Shown here piece by piece: positions 8,038 through 17,985 of a stretch of DNA of 64,000 nt. The notes under the pieces are model-generated. The model saw only the letters and a program-made list of their open reading frames with translations. It was not told the origin of the DNA and ran no database searches. The stretch is from an uncultured Pelagibacteraceae bacterium (GTDB taxonomy: Bacteria; Pseudomonadota; Alphaproteobacteria; Pelagibacterales; Pelagibacteraceae). Numbering within the stretch: position 1 is the first letter of the stretch; each line of letters begins with the position of its first letter. Location: contig CACIKD010000001.1 of NCBI GenBank assembly GCA_902587145.1, forward strand, positions 58,805 through 122,804, in the 5' to 3' direction. A program made the position numbers and the translations under genes.

Positions 8038-9800
8038 TCATTTTTGTGAATCTTATTAACAGAAATATCATCGATAATAAACTCTACATTTTTTTCACCT
8101 TTCCATTCATTCAAACTCAGTTTTCCCACAATGTTGAAGGTATTTTTCTTATTATTAAGCAAAAATTGACCAAGATCAGTGTCATAAGAGTTAAAAGCGA
8201 TGGTTTTAATAGATGATCCATCTTTTGATAATAAAATCGACTTAATATGATTTTTTCCAACAATCAATGATTTTAAAACTTTAACATTTTCTATGATAAA
8301 TCGTGGCTCAGGATTTCCAGATCCAAAAGGCGATAATTTTTCTACTTTCTTATAAAAATCGAAATTTAGTGCTGAAGCGGAAATCAAACTATCTAAATAA
8401 ATTTCATTTCTTCCAAAATTTTTGTCTATTTTCTTCTTAAACATTTTCGTTATGAATTCTTTAAATTGTTTAATTTTATTTTCTTCAATTGAAAAACCTC
8501 CTGCCATTTTGTGCCCACCTCCTTTAATCAAAATTTTATTTTGAATTGCAGCTAGAATAACTGCTCCAATATCGAACCCTAAAATTGATCTAGCAGAAGC
8601 TTTACCAATATTATCTTTTAAAGAAATTATTACAGTAGGTTTGTTAAATTTTTCCTTAATACGTGAAGCAATAATACCAATTACACCCTCGTGCCAGTTG
8701 TTGCCACATAGAACAAGAACTGGATCATTAACGTCATCATTTACAGTATTTAAAACTACGTTAAGAAGATCTGATTCAAGTTTTTTCCGGTCCAAATTAA
8801 ATTTTTCTAATTCTGTCGCTATTTGAAAACTCTCTTTTGGGTTGTTATTGAGTAATAAATTAGCGCCATGAGAACATTTTCCAACCCTTCCACCTGCATT
8901 AATTCTAGGTCCAATTACATAACCCAAATGATAAGTTGATGCTTTCGTTTCAATTTTACATAAATCAATCAGTGTTTTTAACCCTAAATTTTTTTTAGAA
9001 TTAATTATTTTAAGACCTTGTTTTACAATAGCTCTATTAAGACCAATTAAAGGAACTACATCACAAATAGTACCTAATGAAACTAAATCTAAAAAATTAA
9101 GCAGATTTGGTTCTTTAATTTTATTTTTTAAAAACCATCCTTGTTTTCTTAAAGCAGAATTTATTGAAATTAAAGTCATAAAGCATACTCCAGCAGCACA
9201 CAAATAATTTAATTTTGAGTCATCATCAAATCTATTAGGGTTAATTATAGAATAAGCATTAGGTAAATTTATTTCAGACTGATGGTGATCTAGCACAACT
9301 ACATCAACTTTATTTCTATTTGCAAAATCTATTGCGTCAAATGACATTGTACCGCAATCAACAGTTATTATTAAATTTACTTTTTTATCAATTAAATTTT
9401 GAAAACTTTTTATTGATGGACCATATCCTTCAGACCTTCTATCTGGGATATATATTTCAAAATTTTTTTTAATAATTTTAAGATAATTTCCAATTATAGC
9501 AGTAGAGCTTGCTCCATCTACATCATAATCACCAAATATTCCAATCCGTTGATTTTCATTAATTGCTTTTAATAATCTTAATGTCGTTTTTTCCATATCT
9601 CTTAAAGTATTTGGATTGGGTATGAGATTTTTTATTGATGGTTCTAAAAAAGATTTAATAGAATCTTTTTCTATATTTCTTATTGATAGAAGTTTCGCCG
9701 TAATTTCATCTAATAAGTAATTTTCTTTTAAAAACTCAACATAAGATGAGTCGAATTTTTTATAAATCCAATTTTTTCCTGACAGTGACAATTCACTCAT
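8016..9800 (-). CDS. recJ: Single-stranded-DNA-specific exonuclease RecJ
   Basis: GDYDVDGASSTAI, DHHQ, GPRINAGGRVGK, GGGHKMAGGF motifs; TAG stop lies in tRNA-Glu. Confidence 0.95.
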   Translation of the reverse strand: MSELSLSGKNWIYKKFDSSYVEFLKENYLLDEITAKLLSIRNIEKDSIKSFLEPSIKNLIPNPNTLRDMEKTTLRLLKAINENQRIGIFGDYDVDGASSTAIIGNYLKIIKKNFEIYIPDRRSEGYGPSIKSFQNLIDKKVNLIITVDCGTMSFDAIDFANRNKVDVVVLDHHQSEINLPNAYSIINPNRFDDDSKLNYLCAAGVCFMTLISINSALRKQGWFLKNKIKEPNLLNFLDLVSLGTICDVVPLIGLNRAIVKQGLKIINSKKNLGLKTLIDLCKIETKASTYHLGYVIGPRINAGGRVGKCSHGANLLLNNNPKESFQIATELEKFNLDRKKLESDLLNVVLNTVNDDVNDPVLVLCGNNWHEGVIGIIASRIKEKFNKPTVIISLKDNIGKASARSILGFDIGAVILAAIQNKILIKGGGHKMAGGFSIEENKIKQFKEFITKMFKKKIDKNFGRNEIYLDSLISASALNFDFYKKVEKLSPFGSGNPEPRFIIENVKVLKSLIVGKNHIKSILLSKDGSSIKTIAFNSYDTDLGQFLLNNKKNTFNIVGKLSLNEWKGEKNVEFIIDDISVNKIHKNEVPSSIG

Positions 9801-10741
9801 TTCTTTGGGTGAAAATTTTTAATTTTCTTAAAGATTTTATAGTCTTTATGAAGAGCAAATGTAGATACCTCATATTTTTCTCCTAAGTCTTTAATTCCAT
9901 CTACAATGTCACCACTAGTAATAGCAGAAGCACAAAATATAACGTCCCCTTTAATCATCTCATCTATATTATATTTTTTTTTCTCATCTTTAATACCTAA
10001 TTTTTTAGCTCTTGTTAGTTGTTCATTGTCTAAAACTAATCTTGTTTGAATTTGACCGCCCATGCAAGATAAAGCAGCAGCTGCTAAAACCCCTTCAGGA
10101 CCTCCTCCGATACCTAAATAAATATCAACATTTGTATTAGGGTCAGCAACAGATATTGCACCGGATACGTCTCCATCAGATATAAATTTTATATTTACAT
10201 TAAGATTTTCCAATTTTTTTATGATTTCTTCATGCCTTGGCCTCTTTAAGACACAAGCTGTGATCTTATCGATGTTTTTTTTCTTTGCCTCAGATAAAAG
10301 TTTAATATTTTTTTCAACACTATTATCTAAATCTAAAAGATCTTTTGGTAGATTTGGACCGATTGATATCTTTTCCATGTAAGTATCTGGAGCAGAAAAT
10401 AAATTTCCTTTTTCACAAACTGCCAACATTGAAAATGCATTAGGTAGGTTTTTAGCTACGAAATTTGTTCCCTCTAACGGATCTAAAGCAATATCGAGTT
10501 CTGGACCATTTTTCGTTCCAACCTTTTCTCCGATATAAAGCATTGGTGCTTCGTCCATTTCGCCTTCACCAATTACTACCTCACCATTCATATCTATCGT
10601 ATTAAGCTCATTTCTCATCATATCTACAGAGCCTTTGTCAGCTGCGTTTTTATCTCCTTTTCCTATAAAGGGAAACGCACCTATAGCGGCTTTTTCAGTA
10701 GCTCTTATAAATTTATTAAAATAATTTTTATCTATAGACAT
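9797..10741 (-). CDS. glpX: Class II fructose-1,6-bisphosphatase
   Basis: VVIGEGEMDEAPMLYIGEKVG, DPLEGTN, GIGGGPEGVLAAAALSCMGG. Confidence 0.95.
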   Translation of the reverse strand: MSIDKNYFNKFIRATEKAAIGAFPFIGKGDKNAADKGSVDMMRNELNTIDMNGEVVIGEGEMDEAPMLYIGEKVGTKNGPELDIALDPLEGTNFVAKNLPNAFSMLAVCEKGNLFSAPDTYMEKISIGPNLPKDLLDLDNSVEKNIKLLSEAKKKNIDKITACVLKRPRHEEIIKKLENLNVNIKFISDGDVSGAISVADPNTNVDIYLGIGGGPEGVLAAAALSCMGGQIQTRLVLDNEQLTRAKKLGIKDEKKKYNIDEMIKGDVIFCASAITSGDIVDGIKDLGEKYEVSTFALHKDYKIFKKIKNFHPKK

Positions 10742-12036
10742 TAGCCATTTTCAATTCTTAATAATTTTGGTTTTCGAATTATATAAGACTTTTTGGCTAA
10801 AGTTTTCAATGTTTTTTGAATATCATTATCTTTTGATCTGTGAGTAATTATTACAATTGAAGATTTTTTTTTATTTTTATAAGGATTTTGCAAAACTCTT
10901 TTTATTGAAACTTTGTTATTAGAAAAAATTTTAGTCACATCTGATAAAACACCGTATTTATCTTTTACATTTAATCTTATGTAAGAAGAAAAAAACAATT
11001 CTTCTATTTTACCACCTGAATATTTTTTTCTTTTTTTATTAGATATAGCAAATGGAAATTTAATATTACCTCTTAATATAGATGAAATGTCAGACACTAA
11101 AGCCGAAGTTGTTGCGGATGGTCCAGCACCCTCACCTTGTATAATGTTTTTTCCTATTGGATTTCCCTCAACGATTACAGCATTTAGAACACCATTTACA
11201 CCTGCAATGTAGGAAGATTTTTTAACCAAAGTTGGATGTACTCTTTGAAAAATTTTATTGTTTAAAATTTCAGAAAAACCCATTAATTTGATTTTGTAAC
11301 CTAATTTATTTGCATTATTGATATCTTCTTCATCAACATCTTTTATACCTTCAACATGAATGTTTTTATTTATAAAAGAGTTAAAACTTAAACATGACAA
11401 TATTTTAACTTTTGAAGCCACATCATCGCCGTTGATATCAGAGGATGGATTTGACTCCGCATAACCAAGTTTTATAGCTTTATTAATCGTTTGACTGAAT
11501 GAAGTTTTATTTATTTCCATTGAAGATAAAACATAATTAGAAGTTCCATTTAAAATTCCATAGATACGATTAATTTTGTTTGCGATTAATCCTTCTTTAA
11601 TTGACCTAATAATAGGGACACCTCCACAAACAGCTGCTTCAAACTCTAAATTTACTTTATTCTTTTCAGCAATCGATGATAGCTTATCTCCATATTTAGA
11701 AATTAACGCTTTGTTAGCTGTAACTACATTTTTCTTATTCCTTAGTGCTCCAAAGACTAATTTTTTTGCTGCTCCTTCCGCACCACCTATAAGCTCAACT
11801 ATAATATCAACATCTTTATTTTTTAAAATAGAATTAAAATTATCTACCCATTGATTTTTTTTAAACTTTATATTTCTTTTTTTATTTTTATTTTTTGCTG
11901 AAATGTATAGAATTTTAAAACTAGAATTATTTTTATTAGATATATTATCTTTATTTTTAATAAGGAAATTATACAAATAGCATCCAATATTACCAAGGCC
12001 AACAATTGCAATATTATATAACTTTTTTTCTCTCAT
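10741..12036 (-). CDS. hom: Homoserine dehydrogenase with ACT domain
   Basis: NVVTANKALIS, GILNGTSNYVLSSM, GEGAGPSATTSALVSDI motifs. Confidence 0.95.
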   Translation of the reverse strand: MREKKLYNIAIVGLGNIGCYLYNFLIKNKDNISNKNNSSFKILYISAKNKNKKRNIKFKKNQWVDNFNSILKNKDVDIIVELIGGAEGAAKKLVFGALRNKKNVVTANKALISKYGDKLSSIAEKNKVNLEFEAAVCGGVPIIRSIKEGLIANKINRIYGILNGTSNYVLSSMEINKTSFSQTINKAIKLGYAESNPSSDINGDDVASKVKILSCLSFNSFINKNIHVEGIKDVDEEDINNANKLGYKIKLMGFSEILNNKIFQRVHPTLVKKSSYIAGVNGVLNAVIVEGNPIGKNIIQGEGAGPSATTSALVSDISSILRGNIKFPFAISNKKRKKYSGGKIEELFFSSYIRLNVKDKYGVLSDVTKIFSNNKVSIKRVLQNPYKNKKKSSIVIITHRSKDNDIQKTLKTLAKKSYIIRKPKLLRIENG

Positions 12037-12038
12037 AA

Positions 12039-12554
12039 TTATTCTCTTAAAGAAATATTAGGATAACCTTTTTCATTATTTACTTTTATTAAATAGTTAG
12101 CGATAGAATCAATATCACATTTTTCAAGTTTAATACAAATATCTTGGGAGTTATCATTTGAATTATAAGAAGATAAAGTATTAATCTTATTTTTTTTCTT
12201 TAAAAATACTTCTTTTTTAGCTAATTCTTTTTTTTGTTTATATTTTTTTTTCTTTTTTTTTAATTCTGCTTTTTTTTCTTTTACTTCATCTTTAGAAAGC
12301 TTTTTTACTATTTTTTTATTTTTATTTTTAAATACTTTGATTTTAGGTTCATCACCTTTTATATTAAGATCTACTAAACTATAATTTGTTTTTTCGTTTT
12401 TTGTTATAATTTGGACCTCTAAAGTTAAATTTTCTTCAAAATATTGTTTTGCTTCGGCTTTGTTAACACATTTGTGATCTCCGCAAATAAGTATGCTTTG
12501 ATGTTTTGAGCAAGAAATTAATAAAACAATAATTGTTAATAAAAATATTTTCAT
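12039..12554 (-). CDS. Putative lipoprotein, Lys-rich, unknown function
   Basis: Signal peptide with lipobox LLISC; CGDHKCVNKAEAKQYFEENL; Lys-rich centre. Confidence 0.6.
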   Translation of the reverse strand: MKIFLLTIIVLLISCSKHQSILICGDHKCVNKAEAKQYFEENLTLEVQIITKNEKTNYSLVDLNIKGDEPKIKVFKNKNKKIVKKLSKDEVKEKKAELKKKKKKYKQKKELAKKEVFLKKKNKINTLSSYNSNDNSQDICIKLEKCDIDSIANYLIKVNNEKGYPNISLRE

Positions 12555-13582
12555 TTAAGACCAGAAGTTTCTTTAAAACTGAATAAGACATTCATGTTTT
12601 GAATAGCTTGACCAGCAGCACCTTTTATTAAGTTATCTATTGAAGAAAAGATTACAATTTTATTCTTAAGCCTTGTTTGGCAAACAGAAATATCACAATT
12701 ATTAGTTTCGATTACACTGCCAGTACCAATTTGTGTGTTTGGTTTATGAATATTTATAAAAAAATCACTCTTATAATAGTTCTTTAACGTGTTGACTATT
12801 TTTTTTACCGTAACATTATTTTTTTTATATATATAAATTGATGAAAGGATTCCCCTAAAGCTAGGTATTAAATGAGGGTTAAATGTAAATAAAATATTTT
12901 TTGCTATTTTTTTTAATTCTTGATCTAATTCTGCAATATGTCTATGATTTTTTACTGCATAAGCATAAGTTGATGAATAAAAGTTTTTAAAATTAAACTT
13001 TGATTTATAATTTTTACCAGCACCAGAGTATCCAGATTTTGAGTCTATTGTTATATTTTTAAGATTAATAAATTTTTTCTTTAATAGTGGAACCAATGGG
13101 ATTTGTATTGATGTTGGATAACAACCAGGATTTGAAACTATTCTAAAGTCTTTTATTTTTTCTTTTTTAAGTTCCGTAATTGAATATATTGATTTTTTTA
13201 TTAATTCTTTTGCTTTATGTATTGTATGATAAGTTTTCTTATATATTTTTCCATCTTCTAACCTAAAGTCTGCAGATAAGTCGATAAACTTTAATTTAAG
13301 ATATTTATAATATAATTTTTTAACTAATTTTTGTGCCTCGCCATTCGGTAATGATAAAAAAAGTAAATCAATTTTTTTCCAATTTACATTATTAATATTT
13401 GATATTTTAGGTAGTTTCTTTTTAATTCTTTTATCAAATTTTTTAATTTCTTTTCCTAAATTTTTTTGAGCACATAAATTAATAATTTTGACTTTTGAAT
13501 GTTTTGATAACAAGTAAACAAGATCTAATCCCACATAACCTGTGGCTCCAGCAACTACTACATTGATAAATTTTTTGGCCAT
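12551..13582 (-). CDS. argC: N-acetyl-gamma-glutamyl-phosphate reductase
   Basis: GATGYVGLDLV, SNPGCYPTS, AELDQEL motifs. Confidence 0.94.
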   Translation of the reverse strand: MAKKFINVVVAGATGYVGLDLVYLLSKHSKVKIINLCAQKNLGKEIKKFDKRIKKKLPKISNINNVNWKKIDLLFLSLPNGEAQKLVKKLYYKYLKLKFIDLSADFRLEDGKIYKKTYHTIHKAKELIKKSIYSITELKKEKIKDFRIVSNPGCYPTSIQIPLVPLLKKKFINLKNITIDSKSGYSGAGKNYKSKFNFKNFYSSTYAYAVKNHRHIAELDQELKKIAKNILFTFNPHLIPSFRGILSSIYIYKKNNVTVKKIVNTLKNYYKSDFFINIHKPNTQIGTGSVIETNNCDISVCQTRLKNKIVIFSSIDNLIKGAAGQAIQNMNVLFSFKETSGLK

Positions 13583-13625
13583 AAATAACTTATATCACTA
13601 AATTAATATTTTTAAATTTAAATGA

Positions 13626-14066
13626 TTATCTTTTAGAAAATTGGAAACTTCTACGAGCTTTTCTATGACCGTATTTTTTTCTTTCAACAACTCTGGAGTC
13701 TCTAGTTGTGAGTTTGTCTTTTTTTAATTCTTTTTTTAAATTTTCATCGTGTGAAATTAATGCTCTAGAAATTCCTAAAATTATAGCACCTGCTTGACCG
13801 GATAATCCTCCGCCTTTTACTGAACATTTAACATCATAATTGTTTATTACGTTTGTTATCTCAAGAGGTCTGGTTACAATAAGTTGATGCACTGGTCTTT
13901 TAAAATAATCTCCCATAAGTTTTCCATTTACAAATATTTTTCCTGATCCTTTTTTAACCCATACTTTTGCTATTGATTTTTTTCTTCTTCCTGTTGAATA
14001 TTTACTATCCTTAAAATCAAGTTTTAACTTTTTAATTTTTTCTTTATTTATAGCGGTTTGTTCCAT
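13626..14066 (-). CDS. rpsI: 30S ribosomal protein S9
   Basis: YSTGRRKKSIAKVW...TRDSRVVERKKYGHRKARRSFQFSKR. Confidence 0.98.
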   Translation of the reverse strand: MEQTAINKEKIKKLKLDFKDSKYSTGRRKKSIAKVWVKKGSGKIFVNGKLMGDYFKRPVHQLIVTRPLEITNVINNYDVKCSVKGGGLSGQAGAIILGISRALISHDENLKKELKKDKLTTRDSRVVERKKYGHRKARRSFQFSKR

Positions 14067-14527
14067 TAATTTTTAACTATATTTTTTTTATTTTGTTTAT
14101 TAAAATCAATTAATTTTGGATTTTGATTTACGTGTGGATGAGTCATTCCTTTGTAAATTTTTAGTTTAGTCATTTGTTTTTTTGCTAAAGGACCACCAGG
14201 CAGCATCCTTTTTACAGCTAATTTTAAAATATCTTGTGATTTATTTTTTTCAGATAAAGTTAGAGGAGTAGAAACTTTAATACCTCCTGGATGCCCAGTA
14301 TGTCTATAATATTTCTTGTTAATAAATTTTTTTCCTGAAAATTTGATTTTATCAATGTTAGTAACCACTACGTAATCTCCATTGTCCATATGAGGGTTAT
14401 AGGTAGGTTTATTCTTTCCTCTTAGTAATTTAGAAATAAAAGCTGCTAGTCTTCCAACAGCAGTGTTTTCTGCGTTAATGAGATACCAATCTTGCTTAAT
14501 TTCTTTTTTTTTAATAAATGGTGTCAT
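14066..14527 (-). CDS. rplM: 50S ribosomal protein L13
   Basis: WYLINAENTAVGRLAAFISKLLRGKNKPTYNPHMDNGDYVVV. Confidence 0.98.
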   Translation of the reverse strand: MTPFIKKKEIKQDWYLINAENTAVGRLAAFISKLLRGKNKPTYNPHMDNGDYVVVTNIDKIKFSGKKFINKKYYRHTGHPGGIKVSTPLTLSEKNKSQDILKLAVKRMLPGGPLAKKQMTKLKIYKGMTHPHVNQNPKLIDFNKQNKKNIVKN

Positions 14528-14572
14528 ATCAAACGCGATAACTACTAATAAAAAAACAAAAAGTCAATTTTT

Positions 14573-15589
14573 TTATGACAATTTATGATTTAGATTTAGA
14601 ATGGTAAATACTAAAATTACGCTCGTAATTTGATGCAAAGAAGCCAAATAAAGATTTAATCCACTTATAAGAGTAAAAATACCTAAAAAAACCTGAATAG
14701 TTAAAACAAAAAATACAGCTAAATAATTATTTAAAAATTTAATATTTTTTTCAAAAAATAGTTTAATACCAATAAACAAAGTTAATAAAATGATTAAATA
14801 AGCAATATTTCTATGTAAGAATTGAACAAAACTTTGATTGTTAAAAAGATTAATGACATTAGAATCTAAAAGTTTTACATCATCAGGAAAAAATGAAAAA
14901 TTCATTTTTGGCCAAGTTTGATAAATTAAACCAGCATCTAAACCTGAAACAAATGCACCAATTACAATTTGACATAAAATTAATAAAAATAAAAATTTAA
15001 TTAATTTAGGTTTTGTATTAAAAAAGATTTTTTTCTCATTATTTTTATAATTTAAATAATTCCAAATTAAAAATGAAATGATAACAAATGCTAATAATAA
15101 ATGTAAAGATAATCTATAATGACTTACAGAAGTGTTGGCTGTTAATCCACTTTCGACCATATACCAACCAATAATTCCTTGTAATAATATTAAAAAAAAT
15201 ATGAAATAAAAAATTAATAACATTTTTTTATTAAATACTTTCGCGAAAGTAAAAAAAACTAGCGGTATTAAATATACCAAACCTATTATTCTACCAAATA
15301 ATCTATGAAAATATTCCCAATAAAATATTACTTTAAATTCTTCTAAAGTCATTAATGGGTTTACAAGTTTAAATTGTGGAATTTCTTTATATAAGTTAAA
15401 ATAAATTATCCATTTATCTTTTGTTAATGGTGGTAAAATACCTTCGAATAATTCCCATTCTGTTATAGATAAACCAGAGTCAGTTAGTCTTGTTAAACCA
15501 CCAACCATAATCATCAAAAACACAAGTATTATCATTGATAGAAGCCAGATACGAATTAAGAAATTATAAGAAATTTTATTAGTTTCCAT
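14573..15589 (-). CDS. ctaA: Heme A synthase (COX15/CtaA)
   Basis: MIMVGGLTRLTDSGLSITEWELFEGILPPL; multi-TM; FVSGLDAGLIYQTWPKM. Confidence 0.94.
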   Translation of the reverse strand: METNKISYNFLIRIWLLSMIILVFLMIMVGGLTRLTDSGLSITEWELFEGILPPLTKDKWIIYFNLYKEIPQFKLVNPLMTLEEFKVIFYWEYFHRLFGRIIGLVYLIPLVFFTFAKVFNKKMLLIFYFIFFLILLQGIIGWYMVESGLTANTSVSHYRLSLHLLLAFVIISFLIWNYLNYKNNEKKIFFNTKPKLIKFLFLLILCQIVIGAFVSGLDAGLIYQTWPKMNFSFFPDDVKLLDSNVINLFNNQSFVQFLHRNIAYLIILLTLFIGIKLFFEKNIKFLNNYLAVFFVLTIQVFLGIFTLISGLNLYLASLHQITSVILVFTILNLNHKLS

Positions 15590-15640
15590 TATATAAATAT
15601 ATAATTATTATTTAAAATCTCATATAATATTTATGTCGCT

Positions 15641-15919
15641 ATGATAAATAAAAAATTAGAAAGTATAAGAAAAAAACTCGACAATCTTGATAACCATTTT
15701 TTATCACTTATTAAAAAAAGAACATTACTTGTTAATCAAGTTTTATTAACAAAAAAATTTAAAAATCAAATAGTTGACAAAAAAAGAATTAAAAAAATAC
15801 TTGCTAATATAAAATCTAAATCTATTAAAAAAAATATAGACGTCAAAATAACGAACGAAATTTGGAAATCGATGATTAGAGCTTATATTAAATACGAATT
15901 TAGAAAGTTTAAAAAATAA
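15641..15919 (+). CDS. Chorismate mutase (AroQ-type)
   Basis: LESIRKKLDNLDNHFLSLIKKRTLLVNQV...IWKSMIRAYIKYE matches AroQ helix pattern. Confidence 0.75.
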   Translation: MINKKLESIRKKLDNLDNHFLSLIKKRTLLVNQVLLTKKFKNQIVDKKRIKKILANIKSKSIKKNIDVKITNEIWKSMIRAYIKYEFRKFKK

Positions 15920-15921
15920 GA

Positions 15922-16113
15922 TTATTTACTGTGTGGTGGTAATTTTTTTTCTACAAAAAATTCATGTTTTCGTGTGTTGGGATTATATTTTTTAATCTTC
16001 AATTTTACTTTTGCCTTTTCACCTTTTGTAGGTTTTTTAGCATAATAAACAAATGCACTATCAGGTTTGCTTTCAGGTACCATTCTTACTTTAAGATGTG
16101 TTTTTTTAGCCAT
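15922..16113 (-). CDS. rpmG: 50S ribosomal protein L33
   Basis: MAKKTHLKVRMV...VKLKIKKYNPNTRKHEFFVEKKL. Confidence 0.88.
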   Translation of the reverse strand: MAKKTHLKVRMVPESKPDSAFVYYAKKPTKGEKAKVKLKIKKYNPNTRKHEFFVEKKLPPHSK

Positions 16114-16474
16114 ATTTTTTTATCCCTTTAATTTTTTTTAAAATGTTTTTTGATTTGTTTTTAATATTCATTTTAAAATAATCTTTTTCTATATTATTTT
16201 TATCAGTTTCGTCAATAATTTTTTTTCCTTTTAAAATGTTTTTAGCTCCTTTAATTGTAAGACCTTTATCTCTTAATAAAAACTTTATATATGTAATTTT
16301 ATCAACTTGTTTTTGATTATAGTAGCGTCTATTTCCTTTTAAAATAACAGGTTTAATTTCACTAAATTCTTTCTCCCAGAATCTAAGAATATGATTTAAT
16401 GGTTTACCGGTTTTTTTATTAATTAGATTAAGTCTAATTGATAATTCGGATATATTTAAATAATTTTTTACCAT
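16106..16474 (-). CDS. MerR family transcriptional regulator
   Basis: HILRFWEKEFSEIKPVILKGNRRYYNQKQVDKITYIKFLLRDKGLTIKGAK. Confidence 0.9.
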   Translation of the reverse strand: MVKNYLNISELSIRLNLINKKTGKPLNHILRFWEKEFSEIKPVILKGNRRYYNQKQVDKITYIKFLLRDKGLTIKGAKNILKGKKIIDETDKNNIEKDYFKMNIKNKSKNILKKIKGIKKYG

Positions 16475-16481
16475 TTTAAAA

Positions 16482-16778
16482 TTAATTAATTTTTTTTTTG
16501 AGTGTGTCTGAAACTTTAAATTTTATTGTATTTCTAGAGGTTATGATAAATTTTTCTTTAGTTTTTGGGTTTCTACCCTCTCTTTTGTTTTTAAAAACAA
16601 CATTAAAAGTTCCAAGATTTTTCAGATTAATTTTTTTATTATAAACTAAGTTTGATATTATAATTTCAATAATATCCTCGGTAATTTTTTGAACGTTTTT
16701 TGATGAAAATCCAATCGCGGAAGTAAGTCTAGTTATAATTTCTCTTTTTCCTAGATTCTGTTTAAGTTTTGTTGTCAT
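16482..16778 (-). CDS. Integration host factor / HU family DNA-binding protein (IhfA-like)
   Basis: KREIITRLTSAIGFSSKNVQKITEDIIEIII...LKNLGTFNVVFKNKREGRNPKTKEKFII; position after plsX. Confidence 0.9.
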   Translation of the reverse strand: MTTKLKQNLGKREIITRLTSAIGFSSKNVQKITEDIIEIIISNLVYNKKINLKNLGTFNVVFKNKREGRNPKTKEKFIITSRNTIKFKVSDTLKKKIN

Positions 16779-17802
16779 TCAGATGACTCAAATTATTTTT
16801 GATTTGACTCATTAAATTACCTTTTACAATATTATAACATAGATCTATAGAATGATGAAATCCTACAGAGTCAGTAGAACCATGACTTTTTACAACAGGA
16901 CCGTTCAACCCTAAAAATATTGCTCCATTAAATTTTCTAGGATCTAATTTTTCTTTAAATTTTTTCAAACTAAAATATGAAAATAATAAAGAGAATTTTG
17001 ATAATATATTTTCTTTTAAAGAAATTTTTAAATTATCAGTGATAAATTTTGCAGTGCCTTCGGCAGTTTTTAGCGCTATGTTTCCAGTAAAACCATCTGT
17101 AACAATTACGTTAGTTATTCCATCGGTAATTTTATTACCCTCTATGTAACCGTTAAAAATAAAGTCACCATTTTTACTAATTTCTTTTAATCTAGAATAA
17201 GCCTTCTTAATTGTTTCTGTTCCTTTTATTTCTTCAGAGCCTACATTAAGCAATGCAACATTAGTTTTTTCGTTTGGAAATAATGATTTATGTAATGCAG
17301 ATCCCATTTCTGAAAATTCAATTAAATTTTTTTCATCACATTCAATATTCGCACCAAGATCTAACACTATATTCATACCATTCATGTTAGGCCATAATCC
17401 TGCTAGAGCTGGTTTGCTAACCCCATTAATTGTTTTAAGAATCATTCTTGATATAACTAATAAAACACCAGTGTTGCCTGCCGATAGAGAAATGTCGCTC
17501 TCAGACTTAACTTGTGAATAAACACAATTCCACATACTGCTATTTTTTGAAGTTTTAACAGCTGTCAATGGAGTTTCATCATCTGAAACTATTGACGAAG
17601 TATGAAAAATCTTAAAACAATCATTTGAAATATTGTATTTTTTTAATTCAGAATTAATTTTTTCTTCATCACCAAAAATATTGAAAAAAAAATCATTATG
17701 ATTTCGATGTTTTTGATAAAACAAATTTATGCCCTCGATATTTTTATTTGGTGCGTTCTCACCACCCATTGCATCGATTGCAATACTAATTTTTTTATCC
17801 AT
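16762..17802 (-). CDS. plsX: Phosphate acyltransferase PlsX
   Basis: SIAIDAMGGENAP; VLDLGANIEC; ALLNVGSEEIKGTE; GFTGNIALK. Confidence 0.96.
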   Translation of the reverse strand: MDKKISIAIDAMGGENAPNKNIEGINLFYQKHRNHNDFFFNIFGDEEKINSELKKYNISNDCFKIFHTSSIVSDDETPLTAVKTSKNSSMWNCVYSQVKSESDISLSAGNTGVLLVISRMILKTINGVSKPALAGLWPNMNGMNIVLDLGANIECDEKNLIEFSEMGSALHKSLFPNEKTNVALLNVGSEEIKGTETIKKAYSRLKEISKNGDFIFNGYIEGNKITDGITNVIVTDGFTGNIALKTAEGTAKFITDNLKISLKENILSKFSLLFSYFSLKKFKEKLDPRKFNGAIFLGLNGPVVKSHGSTDSVGFHHSIDLCYNIVKGNLMSQIKNNLSHLNDNKT

Positions 17803-17809
17803 ATATATT

Positions 17810-17983
17810 TTATATGTCTAGAATTTTTTTTCCGTTATAGAAACCGGTTTTAAGATCTATATGATGAGAAATCCTATATTCACCAGTTTTTTTATCTTCA
17901 ACAACATTGACATTTGAAATCTTGTGATGAGATCTTCTTTTGTTCCTTTTAGAAACTGTTGTTTTTCTTTTTGGTACTGCCAT
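17810..17983 (-). CDS. rpmF: 50S ribosomal protein L32
   Basis: Reverse ORF MAVPKRKTTVSKRNKRRSHHKISNVNVVEDKKTGEYRISHHIDLKTGFYNGKKILDI; shorter than ORF-track cutoff. Confidence 0.95.
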   Translation of the reverse strand: MAVPKRKTTVSKRNKRRSHHKISNVNVVEDKKTGEYRISHHIDLKTGFYNGKKILDI

Positions 17984-17985
17984 AA

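Noticed and set aside
12180-12320. Long T-rich tracts as terminator or special element
   Set aside because: They simply encode the Lys-rich segment of the minus-strand lipoprotein.
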